Below, one piece after another: positions 8,491 to 16,331 of a DNA stretch of 19,489 nt. How positions within the stretch are numbered: position 1 is the first letter of the stretch; each line of letters begins with the position of its first letter. The notes beneath the pieces are model-generated. The model saw only the letters and a list, made by a program, of their open reading frames with translations, did not search any database and was not told the DNA's origin. The DNA lies in contig MU602788.1 in assembly GCA_025201865.1 (NCBI GenBank), forward strand, positions 4,628 through 24,116, written 5' to 3'. A program made the translations under genes and the position numbers. This DNA comes from Ramicandelaber brevisporus. Its lineage: Eukaryota > Kickxellomycota > Ramicandelaberales > Ramicandelaberaceae.

Positions 8491-9068
8491 TTATCCACAT
8501 TAATGAAACTATAACGACGATGAACCTTCTTTGCTGGTGACTGCTGTTGCTGTTTCACTGTGTTATCATGAACTCTCCCTATATGACCACATAAGGAATT
8601 AATTGTTTTCCATGTTAAAGTACAATCCGGAATAGGGCATGGCCATCGATCATCTAATGATAGCCGAGTCAAAATGTAAGTCTTTCCAACTATAGTGATA
8701 TCTGTTTGGAGTCTGTGTTCATGATGATGCATTCTCAGACTGCTGGCACAATTGAAACTACGGCCGCATCCAGGATGATCGCAGATGAACAGTCGCTGCT
8801 CCTTTGGAGCTCCTGTAGTCTGATTCTGGTCAGAGTCTCCTTCGTCATCGTCGTCATCGTCGCTCTCCGATTTTATGATGTCTTGTTCGTCTTCTTCGCT
8901 GTCAGCTTCCAAGTCAGGCTCGACTTTGGTGTCAATGTCTGAAGAATGCTGTTCGAGTTTGATGTCACCTGAAGAGAGACTCGGCTCGAGCTTGACTTGC
9001 ACGTCAACAGTTGTTGCTGTTGCTGCTGCTGCTGCTGTTGGCTCTGTCTTGATCTTCACGGTCGACAT
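8325..9068 (-). CDS. N-terminal part of the LTR-disrupted C2H2 zinc-finger gene, with an LTR-encoded tail
   Basis: The ATG at 9068 follows an AGAAC-repeat leader. The frame encodes 247 residues as it stands. The N-terminus carries SUMO-consensus-like sites at K7 (IKTE), K26 (VKLE), K37 (IKLE) and K66 (IKSE), with a near-match at K48. An acidic stretch at 52-80 follows, then two C2H2 fingers (C96/C101 and C144/C149, the latter with H162 and H167). A hinge ends in FINVDN at 188-193. From there the frame runs into the LTR and adds about 54 unrelated residues before a TGA. The fingers and hinge align with the second module downstream, showing that this was the front of one longer gene. A truncated two-finger protein could still be made. 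It is less likely to be an independent intact gene. Confidence 0.72.
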   Translation of the reverse strand: MSTVKIKTEPTAAAAATATTVDVQVKLEPSLSSGDIKLEQHSSDIDTKVEPDLEADSEEDEQDIIKSESDDDDDDEGDSDQNQTTGAPKEQRLFICDHPGCGRSFNCASSLRMHHHEHRLQTDITIVGKTYILTRLSLDDRWPCPIPDCTLTWKTINSLCGHIGRVHDNTVKQQQQSPAKKVHRRYSFINVDNVDWASYVTRYGRDLFGRTRPRYSPLVLSFPNQPTFPFLLIIVQTVIVHKTSFAC

Positions 9069-10320
9069 AGTTGTTCTGTTCTGTTCTGTTCTGCTGTTTG
9101 TTGGTAGTAGTTGGTCAATCTTCAGTCGAGTAGTTGAGATCAGAGAGAGCAAACCAGTCACCTCCTTTGTAACAGCAAACAAAACAAACGCGGATAAAAT
9201 TGACTCAATTCGACCTGTCAACAAATAAATCAACAAGATACTCACATTGAAATTGTAACCAACAACAAACGTTTATTGTCAACGACAGTCAAGTAACGTT
9301 GAGTTACGACAAAAGATCCGTGCCGAAGATTGTACTCATTTAACATATATTTACTCTTAACCCTTTCATCCAATTCCATCGATACACTTGCCAGAATCCT
9401 CTAGATTGCACTATCCAATTATCGATGTACCATTAAGAATTAGCTGTCTTCCTTTTAGTTTAAAACAATGTGCGTTCACTCATCGTTAAAAAGTTGAATG
9501 CAGAGGAGCTGAGTAGCTGAGTAGTTGATTTCTTTATTCTGCCATAGAAGTGACCTGTGTATTTCACTCCGGAACGTACCGGACATTCACAGTATTGTGA
9601 GGCGTTGTTTTGTTTTTTTAGTTGACTGTAGCCTGGCAGACTATGTCACAGTCTTGTCAGTGGTGGCTGCAAGTGTTTCAGTTGCACTTGGACCGCATCG
9701 ATTTTCTAATTTGGAAGGAGGAATGCAGACAATAGGCAACACTGCAATTAGTGTATGTGCGACAAAAGTCTTGATCACAAAGAACTTGCCCTTTTGGCCG
9801 ATGGCTACCGAGTGATTTGGCTAGGGCGGAATGTCTTGAAGCTACATTGAAGTGAATTTGTGTTTAACTGTGCGCCTTTCTTTAGAAACTTGCGCCATCT
9901 TTTGAAGTGGATGTTGTGCAGCCAACTTTTCAAGACTGTTGTACAAAGACTCTTCCTCCCTCCTTCCAGTCAGAGAACTCTGGATTCTCGGTGGATAGTT
10001 GGATGCACAACTTTTTTCTTCTCTTTTGGGAGTGTGTGCGTGTGTGCCGCCTCGTGGTTTCAGTTTATCAGTCTTCCGTCATTGGCGCTTGAGGGAAGGC
10101 GAAGACAGTGGTGACATTTTCTGTCGCAATAGCGGTCAGTCAGTTGAAGGTAGAATATAAAGGTAGGGAGGGGATGAGTCTGATATCAATCCTTCAGCTC
10201 TTTCGATATTCGCCATCAACCAACTACCCAGATACCACAGCTTCTCCCTCTCATTCTCTTACTTTCCTCGTTTTACTATCAACACACACACAAACTCACA
10301 CACATCGTATTATATCCAGA
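9069..10320. promoter_or_regulatory. 1.25-kb divergent intergenic region, TATA-containing on the right
   Basis: This region separates the zinc-finger locus (leftward) from the WW gene (rightward). On the left, 9071-9095 is a TGTTC repeat (AGAAC on the coding strand) in the zinc-finger leader. Open frames at 9525-9815 and 9860-10114 start at non-ATG codons and show no protein-like features. On the right, TATAAA at 10156-10161 lies about 160 bp before the ATG at 10321, and a CA-rich leader runs from about 10280 to 10310. No RNA gene was seen. Confidence 0.5.
10156..10161 (+). promoter_or_regulatory. TATA box for the WW/glycine-zipper gene
   Basis: TATAAA in the context GAATATAAAGG lies 160 bp upstream of the start codon and is followed by a pyrimidine- and CA-rich leader. 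It is the clearest TATA element in front of a gene in this window. Its use is inferred from position only. Confidence 0.45.
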
Positions 10321-10671
10321 ATGTCGCAATACAGCAACGAGCCGCTTCCAGAAGGCTGGGTCATCAAGAAGGACGAGCATGGAAAAGACTACTTTTACCA
10401 CGCCGAATCCGACCATAGTCAGTGGGAGGACCCACGCAAGGTTATCGCTGAAGGTGCTGGCGAAGGTCAGCGTGGCTTCGTCTCAGGTGGTGCGAAGGGT
10501 GCTGTGGCTGGAGCAATCGGCTCTTCAATCTTTGGCACAAGCAAGAAGACTGGAGCTACTATTGGTGGCATTATTGGTGCAGCCGTCTCAAAGTTCTTGG
10601 ACCACAAAAAAGACAAGGATGCCCACAAGGACAGCAACGACAGCACAACTACTGCCACCGCCACCCAGTAA
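10321..10671 (+). CDS. Small WW-domain protein with glycine-zipper segment
   Basis: This protein has 116 residues from the ATG at 10321. A frame extending back to 10108 uses a non-ATG start and runs through the CA-repeat leader, so it is rejected. A single WW domain occupies about residues 8-38: LPEGW with W13, the aromatic trio Y24-F25-Y26, W35 in SQWEDP and P38. The 22-residue spacing between tryptophans is normal. WW domains bind proline-rich ligands. After a Gly-rich link, residues 50-90 have small-residue repeats (GGAKGAVAGAIG, GATIGGIIGAAVS) typical of glycine-zipper membrane-inserting or oligomerising segments. The C-terminus is charged (HKKDKDAHKD) and then Ser/Thr-rich. No signal peptide is seen. 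I know no characterised protein of this exact layout, so its function is unknown. The coding region is well supported by the domain and the TATA-led promoter. Confidence 0.82.
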   Translation: MSQYSNEPLPEGWVIKKDEHGKDYFYHAESDHSQWEDPRKVIAEGAGEGQRGFVSGGAKGAVAGAIGSSIFGTSKKTGATIGGIIGAAVSKFLDHKKDKDAHKDSNDSTTTATATQ

Positions 10672-11097
10672 TAACGCCGTCGTCGTTATAGTCGTCATCC
10701 ACATTTAATCACAATAGTAACAATAGTATTTTACTTGATTTTTGAATTTGAATTAAGTTAGGTTTGTTGTTTACACGGGAATGAGCGAGTGAGCGATATT
10801 CGTCGATACTGTAAGAGTATCTCATCACCACATTGCACAATCTTTCTATTCTGTGATTTGCAGACTTGTAAGCTTGGGTGTATGTCTCACACATGTACAA
10901 ACACTATTAGTCTCTCATTATTTCTAACAATTAATGATTATGATTAATGTTCAAAATAAAAGGCGAGTGAAAAAGAATTCTAATGTAAAACAAATCAACT
11001 ATTAAAGAGAGAAGGAAAGAAAGAAGGAAAGAAGGAAAGAAAGAAAGTAAAGGTTATACTGAAAGTGACAAGTGTGATATTAGGAAAATAAAAAAAG
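10672..11097. other. Convergent spacer with AAGG/AAAG microsatellite
   Basis: These 426 bp lie between the 3' ends of the WW gene and the kinesin gene. A purine-only GAAAGAAGG-type repeat occupies about 11004-11047, close to the kinesin stop codon. AATAAA-like signals occur near 10955 (plus strand). No gene was recognised. Confidence 0.6.
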
Positions 11098-14000
11098 TTA
11101 ACCATAAACGTGCTTCCGAATGCGATTTCTCAGCGCAATGACTGCATTCTGTTTCTGTTCCAAAAGGACATCGAGCTCTTCCAAATATTCCAGTGCAGCC
11201 TTCGTCCGCTCTGCTTCCGAAGTGCCGTTGGCTAATGCTGCAGCTGATGCAGAATCATATCTTGATATCATGCTAGCTTCTTGTTTGCAGTACTCAGTTG
11301 TTTCACGGATCTCATTGCGATGTTTACGCATAAAATCTGGCATGTCATGCAAATTAAGTTTCATGATTGGCGATGCAGCATCATTGCTCGTGGCAGCGGA
11401 AGATGACTCGGAAGTTTGCTGCTGTTGCTGCTGTGACTGTTGTTGCTGTGAGCGAGTGTTTGTCGTTGCCTGCGTTGTTGGAATAGCCTTTGGAGTTGGC
11501 GGGGCTTGCGGGAAATCAAGTGGACTTGTAGCATTGACTAATGGACTAGTGGGGGTGGCACTTGCTGTGTTGACACCCAGTCCGTGATATGAGCCTGCCG
11601 GTGCACGAATACCAGAACCAACTGGCGGAGATACTCGCTGACTGCTGTTTGTGCGTGCATGCGAGGTTGATGGCAGATAGCTTAGCCCTGTGGATCCGGA
11701 TTGAGCAGCTGCCATAGCCAATTGTGATGGGCTGGTCACTATTGGCTGCGGAGGAGCAGATGCGCTGGAGGGAGGGGGCAGCATGGACTCGCGAGTTGAC
11801 ATTGTCCGAGGACGAGCCCCGATCAAGCTAGGCGGCGGTGGAGGCTGCTGCTGAGTGGGCTGTGGTTGACCAAGCTTGGGTGCCGTGGAGGAGATCGAAG
11901 ATGGTATGCCAGAGATGGCGGCAGATAGAGATCCAGCTGATGATTGTCTACGAATGTTACGCTCATTGACAGCGGCTGTGGTGACATTCTGTGCAGTTCC
12001 GTTGGCAGCTTCATTAAGATGTGTTCGTCTACTGTTGATTGGTTCTGTGTGATGAGCTTCGCGGAATGTTGACATTTCCATCTTTTGAGTAGAATAGCGA
12101 GGACGATGATTGCGCTTTGGGCCAAGACTGGGAACATTACCAATTGCCGATGAGCCAATGGGAGGTAGAGAGGATCCGGTTGGTATGTTGTTGGTTGATT
12201 GAGCCAATGAAGGGAACGGCATCGACGATGATGGCGATTGTGAAGTGTGGTTATCTTCATCATCATCGGGCAGATCAATGCCATCAGTTGGGAACTCCTC
12301 ATCCAGCAAATCAGTCTCATAATCAGAACCATCGTCATCACCATTAATTCGGCCAGCAGTGTTAATTGGTAGAATGGATTGATCATCGTAAGTTGACATG
12401 TCATTTTGATATGGACCACCATTACCACCATTACCATTACCGCCATGGCGCTGCTGAGACTGTTGATTAAAGTAATAGTCAGATGATTGTTGATATTCAT
12501 TTGTGTATTGACTCTGCAAGTGATTATAATCATCATCATTGCCACTATAATAGCTGTCTTCAGTTCCATAGCCGGCGTCATCAGCAGTATCATTGTCATA
12601 GCTATTGCCATCATTATTGCTTGTGCCTTTCATTTCTTTGACTCTGTCAGCGTATCTTAGAGTGTTTAGAGTATGATCGGAATTGGATAGATTAGGAGAG
12701 ATTGTCGCAATCATGCAGGTTCTAGAATTGCCAACAAAGGAGTCTTTTAAGACTTGGGTTAACTTCGACTGTCTAAAAGGAGTGTGTCTTTTGTTCAAAT
12801 CCAATGCTCTGATACATTCCTTTAGTGCCAGTAAACTCTTGTTAATCTCAGCGCCTTCCATTCTAGTCTGATTGGTTGTATCGCCTCTGTCTGCTCCACG
12901 TTCTGATCCAGCCAAGTCAATAAATGATAATTTGCCATGAATCTTACCTCTCTTGCTGGAGTCTCTCAACACAACTTGCAGGATTGCATGGGATCTGGAA
13001 GAGTCATCGTTGGCTCCAGTTGTTCCAGTTGTTCTAACTTTATTTCCAAACTCAAACACTTCCATTAATTCATCCATAACTTGGATTTTAACTTCCTGTA
13101 ATCCAGCAATAACCACTTGCTGCTTTCCATCCTCGCGTGCAAACAACTTCTTTCGATCATTGAATAAGTCATACAATTGTCCCTGATAAATTTCATAAAA
13201 ACTAACATAGACATCAAATCTATCCACATACTCTGCTCTGCTCAATATCTCAAACAAATCATTTGCTGCCAGCGCATACAGTCCGTCCTTTGGATGCAAT
13301 GTAGTCCAGCTCTTACCCGATCCAGTCTGGCCATAAGCAAAGCAAGTTGCATTTCCACCCTCAAAGATGTAATCAACCAGTGGACGAGCAGTTCTCATAT
13401 AAACATCCATGTTGGAGGAGTAGGAATCAAATACCTCGTCAAACATAAACTGATGCTCTTCAACATACTTTGTCAAGTCCAGTTTGACTTTGGGTTCGTG
13501 AACTGCAAGTGATCTGCGTCCATTAACTGTAATAATATCACTCTCTCCTTTGGCCCTCTCTTTGCTGTTCAGTGGTCTCTTTCTAACACAGACTCGGATC
13601 TTATCGGTCAAGTCCCCACTGTATCCACCATTACCACTGCGCGATGTTGATGTAGTCACTGCTGCCGATGACAGCGACAATGATGAAGACGATGCAAAGT
13701 GGCTCTGTGGCGATGATGTTAATGCACTTGTGTTGCTACGCTTCGTAAAAGAAGGAGCAGCTGGCATTGAGTGGTCAAACTGGGTGGCTGGCGGCAAGGT
13801 CGGAGGTGCTTGAGACGAATGCACTGTGCCACGTCGAGCATTTGACCGCGATGAAGCCGAGCTGCATGATGCAATAGAGCTGGCTGAGCCTGTAAAACTG
13901 TATTCATCTCCATTGCCAATATTGGCCATTTGAGCCAGATGAGCCTTGCTGGCTGAACGAGTGACTCTCATATTGGATTGAATGTGCTGAAGCTGAGGTT

Positions 14001-15024
14001 GCTGTGGAGGCATAACGCCTTGTTGCTGATGTTGCTGCTGCTGGCTTAGAGTGTCAGTCGAGTTGTTTGGAAGCTGAGTAAATCTGCGTGCATTTGTGTG
14101 CATTGTTGAGCTCCTGGTTGTACGCGTTGTTGTTGCTGTCGTTGGTATTTGTTGTTGTTGTTGTTGCTGTTGTTGCTGAGCCTGTTGTTGCAATTGTTGA
14201 TTCTGAGGAACATATGGGATATGCTCAACAGTTGATTGTCTGCGATGTGCAACTCCTCCTCCCACGCCAAGCGATCCCATTGAAGACACTGGCGGCGCAC
14301 CCATTGATGAAGATGATGCTGATGATGCCGATGATAAACCGAAATTCATGTTCACTGAGTGTGCAACACCGCGAGATGAACCGCTTGATTCACCTCCAGC
14401 AAACGACATTGAAACTGGCGTGCCTGGCTGCTGCGATGGATAAAAATCATATCCAGAGTTACGTTGATATCCATTATTTACACCAGAGCTGCCTTGATTG
14501 CGTAAACCAATAAGCGACGATGGACGGCCATTGACCGGTATTGACTGCTGCTGCTGCTGTTGTTGCTGCTGCTGCTGAAATGTTTGCTGCGACTGTGAAT
14601 GCATAATTTGCATTTGTTGCTGACGGATCTGTTCAATAAGCTGAGTCAATCTGACTCTGTCATTTGGCGCAACCACTCCATACGAACTATACTCTAATGG
14701 GGTGAGTTTTGCCAAAGTGTCCAAATCTGCAATGCCATTAGTATAGAAACTGTTAAATATATTATGCACATTGGAAGCAAACAATGAGGTCAATCAATAG
14801 TAATGCTCGTCAGTCAGTCAGTCAGTAAGTCAGTCAAATGTGTGTTTGTGTGTGTGTATACAAACCAGTTTGATCGGCGATTGACATTTCAATGCGAGCT
14901 TCGCTTAATGGCATCAATCTGCTCGGAATACGATACAATGGGGGGATATGGAGTGATAAACATACGTTGGATAGTGCTGCTCGAGCTCTGCCTTCCGCAG
15001 CGTAGCTAAGAACTGCTGGCTCAT
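11098..15024 (-). CDS. Kinesin-13 motor with N-terminal SAM-like domain (KIF24-like), two exons
   Basis: The coding sequence is exon 1 at 14966-15024 and exon 2 at 11098-14749, giving 1236 residues. Kinesin-13 motors do not walk; they depolymerise microtubule ends with ATP. The spliced N-terminus reads AELEQHYPT then FYTNGIADL, rebuilding a SAM-like domain at about 1-66 (LAKLTPLEY, NDRVRL) like that of KIF24. A Gln/Ser-rich linker follows to about residue 400. The motor (about 403-728) has P-loop GQTGSGKS (493-500), switch I DDSSRSH and switch II DLAGSE. The class motifs are KEC (663-665) and KLD in place of the usual KVD (442-444). The last 90 residues form the kinesin-13-type C-terminal helix with a conserved EIRETTEY-like segment. 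Without the intron the frame has no ATG before the SAM region, only TTG directly after a TGA. Family certain, exon 1 strongly supported. Confidence 0.9.
14750..14965 (-). other. 216-nt spliceosomal intron in the kinesin-13 gene
   Basis: On the coding strand the donor is GTATGT (first base at 14965) and the acceptor is TTTAACAG (last base at 14750). A TTACTGAC branch-like element lies about 80 nt before the acceptor. Exon 1 ends two bases into a codon and exon 2 supplies the third, so the frame is kept. Splicing joins two halves of a SAM-like domain in register with KIF24-type proteins. The intron contains GT/CA and TGAC simple repeats. It is the only intron in the window I can firmly support. 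Confidence 0.82.
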
Positions 15025-15685
15025 CGCAGGCTGACACGAGCTAAACCAGGGAAAGCTTCTCTTTCTCTCTTCACTTCAACCAACCTGTGGAGGTGGAGTG
15101 AGGTGGAGTAAGGTGGAGAGGTGTGCTGTAAATAAACACTCGCAAGATGCCTGCAATCTGCTTGCAAGAAGCTACTGCGATCAGCTTTCAAGGAAGAAAA
15201 GAGTAATGAGGTGAACTGAAAGGGCGATTGCGGCTGAAGGTGCGAAGGAAAAGGGCAAAAGACGGTCTGGTAGAAGTTCGCGAGTGCAAGCTCTGTAGGT
15301 GAGTGGGTAGGTGGGTGGAACTAATATTGTTTTTTTTCTTTTGAGAACCGTGCGATAGTGGTAGCAGTGGCAGTCGTGGTAGCAGTGTGTAGCAGCAAAC
15401 TGTCGGTGGGAGAGAAAGAAAGAGTCCTGTCGTTCCTGAAGTTTGAAGCTTGTCGTTGGTATCAGCCAAAAAAAAACAAAGAACAAAAAATAACTTCACC
15501 CTTGAAAACAGAAACACAGTAAACAAGTAAACAAATAAACAAATACACAATACCGACGACTGTTGCCCATTTGGCATTGACACTAGCGGAATAGCCGCTA
15601 TAGCCGGCATGGTACCTAAGACAGCGGAGCACACTAGTATAAATATCTTTGTTTTTTTTTTAAATAAAAGAGCAATGGGCAAAGT
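15025..15685. promoter_or_regulatory. Spacer upstream of the kinesin gene, with a 10-bp triple repeat
   Basis: These 661 bp hold the kinesin promoter and leader and the 3' flank of PBDC1. Three 10-bp units AGGTGGAGTG/A/AG lie at 15091-15120, about 70 bp upstream of the kinesin ATG. A hairpin TAGCGG-AATAG-CCGCTA lies at 15584-15600. AATAAA on the plus strand near 15662 does not face the right way for PBDC1. Open frames of 101 and 164 residues on the minus strand are low-complexity, with no recognisable domain, and are not annotated. Confidence 0.5.
15091..15120 (-). repeat. Three tandem 10-bp AGGTGGAGNN units
   Basis: Three adjacent 10-mers share AGGTGGAG and differ only in the last two bases. 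They lie 65-95 bp upstream of the kinesin start codon, in its promoter or leader. On the coding strand they read as CTCCACCT units and share CACTCCACC with the leader of the TRAP-alpha-like gene. Confidence 0.75.
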
Positions 15686-16120
15686 TTAGTTCTTCTTCTT
15701 GAGGTGAACCTTGTTCAATCCAGCTCTGTTACGTGCAATCTCAATGCAGTAAAACTGCGTCCTGGTCACAAACATTGAGTTCTCCTCCGTGTACTCTCCA
15801 CTGGCATCAAGTCTCAGCAATGATCCAAAGTTGAAATCCACCACCTTGTTCTCATACTTGTTGATGAAATTGCGCCACTTCTCCTTGGCACCTGGCGACT
15901 TGAAGTCATTGTCCTCATCCAAAACATCAATCTTGAATCCGGGGAAAGTCTTTTGGAAATCAGCCAAGAGCTCATCGTCCACTTTGGTGAGCTTGAGATT
16001 GGTGACATCGAGCGAGGAAATGAGTTTGAAATGCGTCTCGGCGTAAGTCATGGCTTTAACGGCCCATTGCTGCTCAATCTCCTCAACCTGTTCGAGATCT
16101 TCGGCTCTTGGAAGTGGCAT
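15686..16120 (-). CDS. PBDC1 / Chp1-family chaperone for eEF1A
   Basis: The 144-residue product matches the PBDC1 family (DUF757; yeast YPL225W, named Chp1), whose yeast member is a ribosome-associated chaperone for newly made eEF1A. Family hallmarks are in order: an AETHFKLISSLD helix near 28-40, LKLTKVDDEL, FKIDVLDE, AKEKWRNF near 80, VDFNFGSLLRLD near 92-103, YTEENSMF, and TRTQFYCIEIARNR near 120-133. The length is like the yeast protein and shorter than human PBDC1, which has an added acidic tail. The end is lysine-rich. The ATG at 16120 is the first in frame and opens the family's N-terminal helix. It is divergently arranged with the Myb gene, 211 bp apart. The name 'polysaccharide biosynthesis domain' is historical and should not be taken as function. 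Confidence 0.92.
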   Translation of the reverse strand: MPLPRAEDLEQVEEIEQQWAVKAMTYAETHFKLISSLDVTNLKLTKVDDELLADFQKTFPGFKIDVLDEDNDFKSPGAKEKWRNFINKYENKVVDFNFGSLLRLDASGEYTEENSMFVTRTQFYCIEIARNRAGLNKVHLKKKN

Positions 16121-16331
16121 TGTCGTTCTGGCTGTCGTTGTCGCTGTCGTTCTGGCTGTTGCTGTTGCTGGTGATGTAGTTGGCTAGCTGATCTAGGGAT
16201 TGACGATCTGCAATGGTGATTAAAATCTTGAAAGAAAAAAAAGCTGAACAGGATCTTGTTCAAAAGAGGCTGATTCCGAAGAAACACACAAGCATACAAA
16301 CACACAAACGCACAAACGCACAGGCAGGCAG
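16121..16331. promoter_or_regulatory. Shared divergent promoter region of PBDC1 and the Myb gene
   Basis: The two start codons face away from each other across 211 bp. On the PBDC1 side is an imperfect GTCGTTCTGGCT repeat (16122-16170), the PBDC1 leader. On the Myb side is a run of CACAAACGCACAAACGCACAGGCAG-type repeats (16290-16330). No convincing TATA box is seen in either direction. Co-regulation is possible but unproven. Confidence 0.5.

Noticed and set aside
9525-10114. Open frames of 96, 84 and 61 residues in the divergent intergenic region
   Set aside because: They use non-ATG starts and show no recognisable domain or protein-like composition.
10108-10320. N-terminal extension of the WW protein
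   Set aside because: It begins at a non-ATG codon, spans the TATA box and CA-repeat leader, and adds no conserved sequence.
11823-12614. 263-residue overlapping minus-strand frame inside the kinesin gene
   Set aside because: It is an out-of-frame shadow of the low-complexity kinesin C-terminal region, rich in Met, Leu and His from repeat codons.
15584-15600. Hairpin TAGCGG-AATAG-CCGCTA
   Set aside because: A single 6-bp stem in a spacer of a eukaryotic genome is weak evidence for a terminator or an RNA element.
15181-15682. Minus-strand frames of 101 and 164 residues between kinesin and PBDC1
   Set aside because: Two overlapping frames cover the same DNA, both Ser/Leu/Phe-rich, driven by pyrimidine-rich sequence; no domain seen.
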